From Sphagnum magellanicum (taxonomy: Eukaryota > Streptophyta > Sphagnopsida > Sphagnales > Sphagnaceae), in contig CM038909.1 of NCBI GenBank assembly GCA_021904315.1, positions 24,833,032 to 24,897,031 of the forward strand: a stretch of DNA of 64,000 nucleotides, read 5' to 3'. Positions 12,900-25,109 of the stretch are shown one piece after another; the stretch's first letter is position 1; the number at the start of each line of letters is the position of its first letter. The notes beneath the pieces were generated by a model, which saw nothing but the letters and a program-made list of their open reading frames with translations, did not search any database and was not told the origin of the DNA. The position numbers were made by a program, and so were the translations under genes.

Positions 12900-14335
12900 A
12901 AGGGTTACCACCATCGTTTGCAGCGTTTTGACATTTCAAAAGGGCCTTTAAGAGCTCGAATTGCTTCGCTTCATGATACCAGCCAACTGGTCAGGCTTGT
13001 GCGAGTGTCGTTCTTTTCCCATTTGACCATCGAAAAATCGCTTTCAACAGCCGCCATATTGGGAAACGCTGTCGCCAATCCACCACAAAACTGGCGTAGA
13101 CCATTGAATTGCCCCTTGACAACGTCCCACGCATCGTTAAAAAATGTGTTTTCGTCATGCTGATCGAATGCCTTCGCGACATGCGACTCGTTATCGTATA
13201 TCGCACGCAACTGTCGATGTTCTTTCTCCACGTCATCGATTTGTTGTTGAGACCAATGTTTCGAGAAATGAGCGCGATATGGATCCAACACATCTTAGAT
13301 GAATGCGATGGGGCGGATCTTGACGAGATCCGCGGGCATAATAGGGGGTGCTTCCAACTCCCGGGCGTTGTTGTTCAAATCACGCTCGGCTTGTACCTGC
13401 GATACATTCGCAACAATAGAAATCCCAAAGATAATGATTTCTTTCAAAGTTGTCTGTTTGTCAATGTCAGAGAGAGCATTGTACAAGTCACGAACCCAAG
13501 ATCCCTGATCTTGAATGTGCATGATGACAGAATCTTTCAGAATGAACCAATCGCTTCGTGTGATGATGGTCAGCGGATCAACCCCTTCTAACGCCTCATC
13601 GGTGGCGGGGCAGATGTCCAGACCTGCAGCAATATCAGCGACCAATTTCGACATTTCTTGTCGCTGCTGCGAGATCACGATGTTACGGGCCTAGATCTTA
13701 GTGAACGTGATTGCAATCCTGTCAAACAATGGTGAAATAGTAGCCGCAATAACCCACCACATTTCCAACGGCGCCTGAACGGGGCGTTTCGCGGCATTGT
13801 GGATCATCAATCAACGATAATTCTGAAGAAGCCAATACAGAATGCTACCAAATGCAACCCAACGCGTCGTGTCTTTCAAGCATTTGGATCCCATGTCCGT
13901 GATCAAATTTTGCTGCACTCGAAGATGAACAGAATAGGCATGGGCTACTTTGTAGAACGTTTGATCCAAAACATCTTGCGTGGCATTCTTGACGACAATG
14001 TCCAATTGATGTGGGACGCACCAAATCCGGAGCACAGGGTTGTTGCACTCCTTCTCGAGCAGGGTGACAACTCCTCCGTGTCGACCGGTCATCGTGTTCT
14101 CCCCGTCAGAGCTGATCGAAATCAATTTGGAGTGCCAATCTGGGCAGAGAGTATCGAGCATGGTTTTGATGAGTTTCACGTAGTTGATGGCCAGATGTCG
14201 TTCAAAGAATGGAACTAGGACCATATGGAGGTTGTAGAGCACCCCTTCAACGCAGATTCGAATACGCTGATCAAGTAGAGAGACTTGCGAGCTGGCGTCA
14301 GTAGCCAGTAGGCAATCCTGAAGGACACTTCTGAA
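12900..14335 (-). pseudogene. hAT-superfamily transposase pseudogene, 5' truncated
   Basis: Read on the minus strand, three open segments (14242-13811, 13678-13295, 13291-12971) form one decayed transposase. The first has SSDGENTMTGRHGGVV followed by RIWCVPHQLDIVVKNA, a layout known from the hAT catalytic region (acidic residue, then C..H). The last ends with AAVESDFSMVKWEKNDTRTS, the C-terminal hAT dimerisation domain, and homology seems to run on past the stop at 12971 to about 12900. The N-terminal BED finger is missing, since similarity is lost near 14335. About 1.4 kb is much shorter than a full hAT gene. G+C is higher than in the flanks, so it may have arrived later than its surroundings. 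Plus-strand open frames of 160 and 139 codons here are shadows. Confidence 0.8.
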
Positions 14336-14729
14336 CTACTAGTCAAATTGGTTTGAACACCTCTAATTGAAGTTAGATGAAAAAGAAATGATGTTTTATT
14401 CTGCCTCAAATACTGTTCCATGAAAGCTCTGCCACCTAGCATGGTCCATATGACTATAATTTTACCCAAACTGCATACACTAAGCCTAAAATGCAGAATC
14501 ATTCCTTGGAACTCCTAAATTCCAAAGCCAATTTGACATTTGGCCATACAATACTATTTTGTATTGCAGTCATGTCCCCATGCACTGATATGGCACTCCT
14601 CTTTCCCTTCCCCGTCTGAGGATCATCATAGAATAGCAGCACATGTCTTCATCAACCAAGCCTGGATGGTTGCAAGCTGACAGAAGGCAAAGAATAGTGA
14701 TATGATTTGACTGTATGTGTTCTTTCAAT

Positions 14730-15215
14730 TATCCAATCAAAATGTTGAAGAGCTCCCTTTCCATTCCCGTGCACAACACACATCCTCCAAGGATGGGCAT
14801 CCTGAAAACCCAAATTGCCTTCTCAGGTTGCATCACTTGAGGTTGCCCATCCTTCAGATGTTTTCTTCCTGTTCCGAACAAAAATGTTCAACTGCATGTA
14901 GCCTGGCACCATTGTAACTGCTGCCACCCATGGTGGGTTTTGTGAGTCCCCAAGCCGTAGAACTTCCCTGTCTTCTTATTTTTGAGATCTGAAGCCCCTT
15001 TCATTTCTCTACAACTAGAAATCCAGATCAAGTTGTTCTGCAGCCACATATTCTCTACATCCCACACAACAAATGTTATCATAGGAATAGAGGAGCCCAG
15101 AGAGTTTCTCTCGAGTGCTAACCTACAGTTCTGTCTCCAAGCATCCTCCAAGCTCGCACAAAGACATGTCAAACCATGCGATTCCCCACAAAGACATCTG
15201 AATCCCATCAATTAT
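14730..15215 (-). pseudogene. PPR gene fragment (5' part), related to the 18-kb copy
   Basis: Nucleotide sequence here parallels 18380-18700. Both have the shared stretches GCTGCCACCCATGG(T) and AGAAATCCAGATCAAG, and both have CATCCTTCA(G/C)ATGTTTT. On the minus strand, pieces resembling a PPR repeat boundary survive (SLEDAWR, and a decayed DVFVGN-type segment near 15150). Frameshifts and stops are frequent. It is probably a duplicated, scrambled piece of the same PPR gene family, with no intact product. Confidence 0.55.
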
Positions 15216-16140
15216 AGGCAGTACATAATTTGATACAACAGCACCTTCAGATAATTTCCCTATTAAGGAACTACCTGTGCGTCTGTAAATATTTTTCATA
15301 CTGTCTATATTTAAGTAAAATCTCTTAGATCTGTAGCTCTAGAAACAAAGTCCAAGCCAAGCTCATGACAGAATTTCTGAGGGTGTTCCTCACATATGGA
15401 ATGTGAACCATCAAGAATGATGACCTTCAGTTGCACCCAAATTGAAGTGAATAATGAGGTGCATATGTTTGTAGGTAGGGTTTTTTTTGGTAAAAAGTTT
15501 GACATCAAAACTTTGCAATTTTTCTCCTCAAAGAAAAGAAAAATCAGTCAAGTAAAAAAAGAACGGATATAAAGGTCAAAAAGATATATAAATAGTTGGC
15601 ACAATGCATGTCTGTAGAAGGGTATTATTGCTTGATACACTTATTTGATTGGTCTCCACATGAATAATAATAATATTAGAACCCCATGGCTAGGGAAAAA
15701 ACTCTAGATTTATGCCATGTACTTTAATGTTTAAATAAATATTTTAATTTAAATTTATGCTTGACTTTGAAAATGTGAGAAAAGATAAGAATAACAATAA
15801 AGGAGATGGAGGTTTATCAATTTAATAATATTCCCTCCCCCCTCTCCCCTATTTATTTCCTTCATACTTTCCCATATGTTATTAGCATCGCATAAATAAT
15901 AATAAATATACCTCATAAGGCACACACATATACATAGGTTCAACATTGGTTGCTACTTACCTCTTTGGCTATTTCCAGTTATAGACACACTTTTTTGAGG
16001 AGGTGAATAAGAATGATAGGCTATGATAGTTACACATAATGGGAACAAGCTTATAATTTTAATCCATGTTTTTTATATAAGCATACTTTACATCAAAAAA
16101 ATCATCCATGAAAGCATGGTAACATTTTAAGGCTGTAAAA
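15216..16140. other. Spacer, no feature seen
   Basis: AT-rich sequence with short frames only (65 and 63 codons, minus strand) and no recognisable motif. A CCCTCCCCCCTCTCCCC pyrimidine run lies near 15832-15850. Confidence 0.4.
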
Positions 16141-16560
16141 CATTTTCATGGCTTGAAATCCTAGGACATGGCCATTGTATCATGCATGTCCTATGATGGG
16201 CCTTAGGCCACCATGTTCAAGCCCTCAAGTAGTCAAGGATCATTTGGTTTGAGCCCCATGCCACCCATGGCCATAATGTCCTAGACCCCGGGCTATCACA
16301 TCCCAACCCATGGCAACCTAGGATCATTCTATCCTAGGCCCCATATTGCCATGTCCTAAACCTTAGGTCACCTTCTCCTAGCACCTAAGTAACTTGGGGT
16401 CCATTCCATTTTGTGATGGGCCCATGTTGTGTAATGTTTTAGGGGGTCCAAACCACCTTGTCCTAGCTGTCAAAAGGTCTAAAATCATTTTTCATAGGTG
16501 GTAGGTCGTCTCTTCTAGGCCCCAAGCAAGCTAAGGGGGTCTCAAGTGATGAGGAACATA
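16140..16560. repeat. Degenerate CCATGTCCTAGGCC-type minisatellite
   Basis: Variants of CC(A/T)TGTCCTA(G/A)(G/A)CC recur at intervals of roughly 30-60 bp, for example GGCCATTGTATCATGCATGTCC, GGCCACCATGTTCAAG, ATTCTATCCTAGGCCCC, GCCATGTCCTAAACC and CACCTTGTCCTAGC. The block is richer in G+C than its flanks and non-coding in all frames. Confidence 0.4.
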
Positions 16561-16945
16561 ATTCATATTCTTCAACATTGGTTTTATCTTGTTCATGATC
16601 AATAAATGTGAACATAAAATGAAAGGTCTTAAACCTAGGGTCGAAATCAAAGAAAGCATATTATGAGATTTTTTTTAAATATATTTTTTTCTTAAGAAAG
16701 AAATTAAAAAAATCTAAAACCCCAACATCTTTATTTTTAGTTTTGGAAGCCAAACATTATAATTTAAAAACAACATTTACATTTTTCTCCATTAAATTGT
16801 CAAAGCGTGCAAAATCAATTTTATCCATTCATGTAAATGTCAATTATCAAACTCTTTCTTGCACTGTTTATCATCTTCTGAGCTGTGCTTGAATCATGGT
16901 TGTCCTCTCTTCCATTGGAGATTGCTTGGAAAAAACATTGGGAAA

Positions 16946-17005
16946 TTTCACAAAACGATCCAAAAAGGTATCTGGAGGCTTGGGCCAAAGGATCGTTTTG
17001 TGAAA
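16946..17005. repeat. Short inverted repeat (16-bp arms, 28-nt loop)
   Basis: TTTCACAAAACGATCC at 16946-16961 is the exact reverse complement of GGATCGTTTTGTGAAA at 16990-17005. Pairing continues weakly outward with one bulge. Either strand can form the hairpin. No TSD or longer termini were identified, so it could be a MITE core, a foldback element or the stem of a small-RNA precursor. Confidence 0.6.
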
Positions 17006-17769
17006 ATTTACCAGGCACAAATCTTCTGGCAAACTTCACATTATGTTTTCAGAAACTTATTACTAACTTATTGCTTTTTGTAAGCTGCATGGGGGGATAT
17101 GTCTTTAAGGGAGAGACTACAGAATGATGCAATTTTCATTTGGCCCCACCTTTTGAGGAATGTTCACCAGGTGTTGTTGGGAACTTGATTATTTTGGGGG
17201 GGAATATGATTTCGTATTTTAGTTCTGTTCCAGGACTCAACTTCTCATAAGGGATAGACCTGTCATTGGGTTTGTCTAATCATAATCTGCTTGAAGAGAA
17301 ATAGTTAATGAGAAATTATTTCAATATTCTTCTTGAACTAAAATACATTTTCTTTAATTTCTGTTATATTGAATTTAGTTTTTATCAAAATTTCACATTA
17401 TGACTTTTGGAATTGATTGACTTTAACATTGGGCAGCTCTGTGTTGGCTCCCCCCCCCCCCATATACTTATATACATAGATAGAAAAACTCAGAAGTACA
17501 ACCAAAATAATATTGATACAACCTTGATAATCCTACTTTAGAAACCTAAAGTGGCTATGCTATTCACTATAGTTTAATCTTATTTTGAATTTCTTTTGTA
17601 GAAAAACCAATACCTACTGTGCTTCTTTTTTGATTCCGTGTACATATTAGACTAGTAAGTCTATATCTATGTATTAGTACAACATGGGTTTGTTCTTCAT
17701 GTGGATGAATATATTTTTTCATTTGGATTCATTTATGGTACCAAGATGCACTGCAAAAGTTGGATTATA

Positions 17770-17850
17770 CCACAATACAGGGGCGGCTTCAACACATGTC
17801 TGCCAAACTGGTAATTGATTAATTTCAAAGATTCCATGTTGAAAATAAAC
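17770..17850. repeat. Dispersed repeat, copy 1 (partner at 54484)
   Basis: The segment containing GGGCGGCT(T)CA(A/G)CACATG and TCTGCCAAA is repeated at 54484-54545, and similarity continues weakly through the following TTGATTT(C/G)AAAGAT region. Here it forms the aberrant 3' tail of the PPR pseudogene frame. Two copies far apart in unrelated contexts suggest a mobile or dispersed repeat end. Confidence 0.5.
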
Positions 17851-17894
17851 ATTCCTGCATATTCCAAATGGTTCTGTGTTTTCTTTCACAAAAC

Positions 17895-18620
17895 ATTGTT
17901 CTCTGAAAAAACTCTTGTTGAACGCTCTCCAAGCATCCTCCATGCTCCCACACTTTGCATAAATGCTAACTAAGCTACTCCCCACATAGACATCACATTC
18001 CAAACCGCTTTGAATGATGTCCCGATGAACACACCTACCCTCTTCAATTGCAACCATGCTGGCACATGCTTTCAGCACCCCCACAAAAGTAACAGAGTCT
18101 GGCTGCACACCTTCCTGTTGCATTTGTTGAAATAGTCCAAGTGCCTTCTGCCCACATTTCAGATGTGCCAATATCATGGTGCTCCAGTGACCACATTTTG
18201 AGATGGCATCTTGTTGAACAATCTCCAAGCATCCTCAATGCTCCCACATTTTGCATACATGTCCACTAAGCTACTCCCCACAAAGACATCAAACTCACAA
18301 CGAGTTTGAACAAGCTGTTTATGAACAAGCCTGCCATCTTCAAATGTTCGTAAAGCAGCACAATGCTTTAATCAGTTGAATAAAAGTGAATTTGTTAGGA
18401 CTCACTCCTTGTTGTTGCATTTGTTGGAAAAGCTGCATCACCATCTCCAGTCGCCCATCCTTCACATGTTTTGTAAGCTTCCGATTGCATGCAAATACGT
18501 TGAATTGCACTATACCTGGTGCCTTTGCAGCTATCTCTGCTGCCACCCATGGTGAGTTTCGTCGGTCCTCTACACAAAGTGCTTCCCATGTGTTCTTGTG
18601 TTGAAATCTGGATACCCTTC
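17895..18620 (-). pseudogene. PLS-type pentatricopeptide repeat (PPR) pseudogene
   Basis: PPR proteins are RNA-binding organellar proteins. Minus-strand frames show successive PPR motifs. An N-terminal part has RLEMVMQLFQQMQQQGVSPN and FTFIQLIKALCCF (18546-18340). A middle part in another frame has DVFVGSSLVDMYAKCGSIEDA (about 18275-18215). A third part (18228 downward) has LFQQMQQEGVQPDSVTFVG and GSSLVSIYAKCGSMEDAWRA. At least two frameshifts separate them, one near 18205 within the motif boundary and one near 18350. After AWRAFNK (about 17900) the frame continues to 17719 in sequence that is not PPR-like and matches a repeat found again near 54.5 kb. So it is a truncated gene with a foreign tail, and no DYW or E domain follows. 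The motif style resembles moss PPR proteins (recall, not checked). Confidence 0.8.
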
Positions 18621-18639
18621 ATTTGTCAACAACCAGAAA

Positions 18640-19600
18640 TCCAGATCAAGCTGATCAGCCATGTATTCTCCACATCCCGGGAATAAATATCATAAGAACA
18701 GAGAAAGGTGCACTGACCTTCTCCATCAGCATATTGCATTGACCTACCTTCTCCAGCCTTCAACTACTACTCCACGAGTGCAAAGGACCTGAAAAGAAAT
18801 TCTGCACAGTTTAGACCAGGGAAGGATAACAACAACCAACAAAGAGAAGGAAGATTGACACCAACAAGAGGTGTGGCTCCATTGACATGTGAACTCTGAC
18901 AGGTTTCTGTGTGACCTTCAGGGACTGGAGAAAAACTTCTTTTCAAATGGTGAAATCTGATCACAGAGAAGCCAGATGAGGTATTACATTTTGCACAGAT
19001 TGTATCCAGCCTCTCGATTTGACTGGGACGATATCACTGTAAACAAATCAGCTCAACATTTTTCAAGAAACAAAACACACGTATTGTTAGTAGAAGGCAA
19101 TACATAGAGAGGAACAACACAAGAAAGCTTACATTTGCCGTGATCTTTGAGTGCCGCCTTCGTTTCTATTCGGGGCAATCTGGAATGAAGAGCGGTATAC
19201 TGCGTAAGCTGTTGATGTGTAAAGTGGAATTGCTGGTGCAAAGTGACACGTAGCAAGAAGATCCTCCTCGTCCACCTCTCAATCTGGTCATGGGTCTGCT
19301 CTTTTGTGGTCTAGAACAGACTTAGACCTTGCACTTGCTGCACTGATGCTGAAGAAGAATTCTCCCCTTGGCAGAAACCTTTGGCAATTGCGGTCACTCC
19401 TCACGATCCAAGAGCATCCCAAGTAGACCCAAATGCAAATTCCCTGTCGAGCGTTCGAAGTCGAGCCAAATGCCATCTGTGTTCCACACCACCGCTTGCG
19501 CACTTGTTGGTGAGACAATTCCAGCAGCGAACGATGCCCTGCTGCCCCCCGCCTGCCCAGGTTTTCGCCCAACAACTGCCCAAGCAGCATGGAATTATTA
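18640..19600. other. GC-richer region upstream of the PPR pseudogene
   Basis: From about 18.7 to 19.6 kb the base composition rises, then falls sharply at the ATTATTATT run at 19595. This is the side from which the minus-strand PPR gene would be transcribed, so it may be the former promoter, 5' UTR or upstream exons. Open frames (100 codons minus at 19288-19590, 125 codons plus at 19381-19758) overlap each other and show no known domain. No product can be assigned. Confidence 0.35.
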
Positions 19601-19609
19601 TTATTATTA

Positions 19610-21950
19610 TTTTTAATTTTCAGATCCTAAAAATAAAAAATGATTTAAAAATTAAGGTTTCATTGGTTTCATGGGGGATAGTTGAATACAATTTGATCGA
19701 AAGATTTAATTTTTTCAAAACAAATCGCCAAGCAACAACAAGTATTTGGAATTTTTAAGAATATTTTATTTTCAGACTGAAATTTTGAAATTAATCAATA
19801 GTGGAATATTTGCACTATAGCTACCAAAAAAATTGCAATTCTTTGTTCTTTATTGGAAAAAAGATTAATCCAAAATTGGGGAGAATTGATTCTTTTCGTG
19901 TTAATCTGAAAAAATAAACTTCAAAAAATTAGAAAATTTCACGACCTAAACTTTTGAAGCCACCAGATTGAAAGTAAAAACAGTTGGTGGAATCATCACA
20001 AAATAAAGAACTTTAATGCATTTTTTGGGTCCAATCTTTTGATTTGAGGATTTTAAAAATTAAGGATGATTAAGAAATTAATTTGGGGTTAAAAAGTCTA
20101 AGTGCCAGTTTAAGAATTTAGTGAAAATGTTTTTTTTTGATGTTTTTGATTTTTTAAATTTATTTGTTAATAAGCGAGGTAAGAAAGAAAAAGAAATGAC
20201 CAAAAGGAGGGAAAAGTAAGGGCAAGAGGATACAGAAAGATTTGAGGGCCAGAGGGGAGGATTTCGGGCAGGGCGGAGGAACTGTACCAGGGGTGGCAGA
20301 TGAGCTTTGCCAGTGAAGGCAAAATATAAACTATTGCTAACTAAGTTCTTGCTTTAGGGTTTAGGGTTTAGGACAAGTAGGACAATAAAGAAAAATTATA
20401 ATCTTGTTACTATTTGACAACACACAAGAGCATGCATTTTGAATTTGGCGAATCTAGTCTGAAAACCCTATTTCTTTGGGGAAAAAATTCAAAGAATTTG
20501 AAATGAAACCTTGTAGGGATCATAGCTCTAAAAAAAAAAAATCATAATTTGGCACCAAAAACATAACATGTTGTGTAAGATTAGTTCATTTCACTTCATG
20601 TTGGTGTGCAAGATCCATCCTCAAAGCTGTTGTGACCTCCATTTGGCAATGCCACTATCACATCATCTCCTACATTCTATTAAAACCAACCAAAATTTTG
20701 GGGAGCATCAGGTGCGACCATTAACATTATAGGGATACACATGTACCCGTTTCTTCACAAAACATTTTCCAAATCAGAATGTGTTGTTGAAATTAATGTG
20801 CATGCTACCAGTAAGGACCCAGGATAATAAGCCGTCTACAAACCCCCACTAGGTTTTGAGTACACTTTCGACATGTTTAAAGTTTCTAGGACTTTGGACA
20901 CACCTATTAGATAATTCTCACAAATTTCAGAAATAATTTAGTTAACATCAAACTATGCCCAGGTACTACATTATTACAATTCCTAATGTGACAATTTCAA
21001 CAAAAACAATAACAGCCAAGTTGGTATATATGTGCATAGGACGGACAAAAATTATAAAGAGCTATCAAAAGCATTAACAAAAAAAAATTTACATTTTATA
21101 TGCAAAAAGAAAAATTCTGAATGAACTTACATTTCATGGATGAAATCAAATCATAAGTGATATTTTTAGAATGAATTTCATCTTTCATGAATTTTCATTC
21201 CGTTAAGTTGACTTCAAATCCACATCATTCATAAAAATGGATGTAAGGAAAATATGACACTTCACCATTTGGCAAAGTGGAATTGGGAAGTAGGTATAGT
21301 GAACTTGACATAATAGTTGAACACAGTATTCATATTTTATGGATGACCATTCATGAGTTATCGTTCATGAATCTTCAATTGGATGAACTTTCCTGAATAT
21401 TCTGGATGAAATAAACATCATCCTTGAAATTTTATCTGAAATTTTATTCCATACATGAAAATTCATCCAAGTATCATCTATGACTTGTAATACAGGAACA
21501 TCCTAAGATTATGTAGGATTGTAATCCAATCTAGTTGGAAAATTTGTGGGCAACAAAACTCATATCACCCATTACATGTTACCTTGTCACATGAAGTTTT
21601 CCCCCGCCCCAAACTTGCAATGACATGAGATATACAATTCCATTACATAGCCATGGAGCCTTTAGACCATGATGATGATGAAACCTTGTCAAACTTTATA
21701 AAAAGAAAGCACCCAAGAAAGGGAAAGAAAAAATATCAAATAGCAAGGACCAAAGTTGAGGCAGGCAAAAGAGCCCCAAAGAGGTGTACCACAAGGAGGT
21801 AATGGAACCATAAGTACTAAAACTTCCACAAGTCACATAAAGCATATCAACTAAAGAAAGGGGAGGTAAATCTGATAAAAATTCCAAGCTTTGAAAAACC
21901 TTCCTTGTGATAATAGCACACCTTGAGATGGAAGTGGCTAATGTTTTCTA
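19610..21950. other. AT-rich spacer with a short telomere-like run
   Basis: No gene is supported. A purine-rich patch lies around 20190-20290. GCTTTAGGGTTTAGGGTTTAGG at about 20352-20373 is close to three units of the plant telomere motif. From 21110 to 21480 there are repeated ATTCAT/ATGAAT inverted segments (TTCATGGATGAAAT, TTCATGAATTTTCATTC) that could form small hairpins. Confidence 0.4.
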
Positions 21951-21954
21951 TTAT

Positions 21955-22155
21955 GTCACTAACACTCTCTATTTATAAAAGGAATGCAAAATTGATAAAC
22001 GAGGGCCTCTGGTACCTTTTGTTGCCCACACCATGTTAACACATCAATGAAAAAAGTTGTCGGACTCTTGATGAAACCAACATAAGTAACAAAAGAAATA
22101 ACTAACATAAAGCTAGTAACCTTGTCATGAATTCTAGTACATGGAAATTTCATGA
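21955..22155 (-). pseudogene. TE-like coding fragment, copy 2
   Basis: The minus-strand 64-codon frame reads MKFPCTRIHDKVTSFMLVIS at its start and continues FVTYVG and VLTWCGQQKVP. It is a diverged homologue of the plus-strand fragment at 12645-12790 (shared IHxKxxxFMLVISxVxYVG). Both are probably pieces of one dispersed element. No known domain is recognised, and the minus-strand frame at 21696-21887 may be its continuation. Confidence 0.45.
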
Positions 22156-22159
22156 ATGA

Positions 22160-25100
22160 AGTTTGAATGAACTTTCATTCAGTGAACCCATCTTTCGGTG
22201 GTACCACTAGGAACATTTTGTGAGGGAAGAAAAACATTCATAGGAATCAAAATTAGAAAAAAACTTGGACAAGAAAGAGATGGAGGATAAAATTTTGGAA
22301 TTTTGGAATTTTTTTTTCCTAAACAAGTTGAATTTCTTATCAATTTAGAGTTACATTGAAGGCAATTGTAGATTATTACTTAATTAATTTAAGCTTTAAC
22401 CTTAGTAGAAAAATATTATTGGGTGATACCATGACAAATGTCATACTATCATTTTCTTTGCATATGTCTCAAGATCCAAGTACCTACATTATGTGTAAAC
22501 AACTTTTGTTTTCATTCTTTTAGGATCGGGGAGATGCATATACCATAGGACATAGTTACCATGAACTCGCATTACCATTATTTCCAAATCACATTGTCAT
22601 GAATCACAATATTTGATCTACCATTCTCCATTGTGTGTTATAGTTTATTGTCTTCTTTCACCTCACATATGAGTGTTCCAATTTCAACAAGTTTCCACAT
22701 CCAACCCATGTTTTTAGAACTCTTAGAAGGAAGGGGGTTCCAACATTGTCATGACTAGAATTCAAATTGAGATTGGTGTTAAGAATAAGGAAATTATGGT
22801 TGGGGCGGCACATGATCTTGAGAGTGGCATTAATCTACCAACATTTTGAATCAAACCAAAATTTCAAAATTCCTAGAATTTTACCAAAATGTCATGCTAT
22901 TATGAAACATAGATAATATCATCTTGAACAAGTTCAAAAATGAAGATGAACCATGAGTCCAAATTGTTCCATACAAAGGAGAACAAAACATAAGGGAGTG
23001 GACAATACTTTGTTGTTCTTAGGAATTGTTAAGCAAAGAAAATATTGAAGCAACTCAATGAAAACATGACTAACATTGGGTTGAACAAAGCTCATTTCAA
23101 ACAAAAACAACAAACAAAACAAAAAAATGTTGAAAATTATTTCTCTTGGTAATATAAGACATGAACTAAAGGCAAAATAATTGACTTGGATGTGATGAAA
23201 AATGTAACTCATGAATCTTCATCAATTAATCAATGTTACATCAAACCTATTATGAAGAAAGATCTACATTAAAAGGAACAAATGTATCACAAAACCTTGT
23301 CATGCACATTTTGATGATCTACAAGAATCAACATAAAAAAGACTATTAAATCAAAATCCAAAACAAATATTCAAATAGGAAGACTTAGAAAGCTAGACTT
23401 TCAACTCAATAAACTAGTGAATTGAACACACACTTTGATCTTATGTATCACTAAAACAATCTAAAACAAACAAACAAACAAAAAAACACCTTGACACATG
23501 TAGTGTCCAAATTTACATAAGGAAAAAAATGACAAGAAAAGTATAAATTTATTTTTTCTATTTCAGTAATATCATCAAGCCCCAATTCAATAGATAATAT
23601 TCCGACAAGATCCAAACCATCAAACTTTGCTCAACTATGTGGTGGTGTTAGTGGTGATGGGTTTAAACAAAAATCCATTGATTTTGACTTGAAAAAAAAG
23701 AAGCATGAGGAACTTATGACTCTTCTTACTTGGGAAACAAGTATGGAATCTTAATAATAGATGAGAGCTTAAAAATGTTTTGCCCAAAAGGCAAATCCAA
23801 TTCCAACAAATGAAAAACCATTGTTACAACCAAAATAAAACACATGAAACCTTTTTTCTAGAAAGGACATGACTTTTGTAGAAAAGTGCAAAAGCCACCT
23901 CTCCCAATTTTTCAAACGTGTTTGTTGTTGGATTATAAGGCCCATATTTTCATGCCAAAGGATGTTTCCTTATTTTTGAGTACAACAAGATGTCAAACCT
24001 AAACCTCGAGTTGCCACCAAGAATATACAAAGAGGCACACCTTATAACAACTAAGGAGACCCAAGATGAGGACCCCAAATATGCTCCATGCTTTTGGACT
24101 TGCAACATCAAGTGTATAATAATATATTGTTAACCAAAAAATTAAATTGGTAGTGGAAGAAGGGGAAATTTTATGTCAACAGGTTATGGCCTAGCATTTT
24201 GGAAAACTATTTAGTTAGAAGGTAAATGTTTTGGTTGTCACCTATCGTAGGTAACTTGGAGGTACAATTCTTTCAATAATTAATTTCACTTTTTCTAGAA
24301 TTTGAATGAGCTTCTTGGGCAAACAATTAGGTCAACATGTAACTATATATTAGTTCTCCCCTTACATTATATTTATTGATGTATTTGAGAAACTTCTTTG
24401 TTGCATTTGATTCAATCTTATTTAGTGAAATTATAACTTTTTATGTGTGGAGACATTATTCATAAATGTAAGACACGTCCTCTAGCATTAAAAAAGTCAT
24501 AATCATGTTGTTTCATATAGATTTGAATTGTTCAACGAAACATGTATTTGTTTAAAATGAATGAATTCATTATTCTTTGTTGCAAATGTTGTACAAACTT
24601 GGAGTTTAAAGTGTAAAGTGAATTTAATGGATTATGCATGATAATTCATTAGCTAAAACATGTTGGAATATTCTTATTTCATCTTCATAAGTAATATGAA
24701 CATGAATTATCATAATTACAAGAAAAAGACATCCAAATTTTATGCATTTGTCAAGATTGGCACAAAGAATTATAAGACTTATTAACATATAGTGTTTATA
24801 TAATCATCCATAAAGTATTCAAAATGAGAGGTAGTCAGCCTTGTTTTTGCCGATATTACGTACAAAATGATAATTCAAGATGAAAAAAGGGATGAAATGA
24901 AAAGTTGGGATGAAAACAATGGGGAGAAAATAGGGACATTACACTTTGTTTTCTCATTTTCTCACTTCAATTATTCCTTGGGAGCTCCACCCTTGTTTGG
25001 AATTATCTATAGATTTCTAATTTTTTTCAAAATTTCATCAAAATAAAGAGGTTACAAATTATCACCACTATCCTAAAACATCTGGTGAGAACTAGATGTT
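22160..25100. other. AT-rich spacer, possible decayed TE
   Basis: A 92-codon minus-strand frame (22934-23212) is hydrophobic and unrecognised. The rest is AT-rich with scattered A-runs and no motif I can name. I see no RNA gene and no repeat of clear period. Confidence 0.35.
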
Positions 25101-25109
25101 TATCTTCTA

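Noticed and set aside
13109-14218. Plus-strand ORFs of 160 and 139 codons
   Set aside because: They are antisense to the hAT transposase, which has recognisable motifs on the minus strand.
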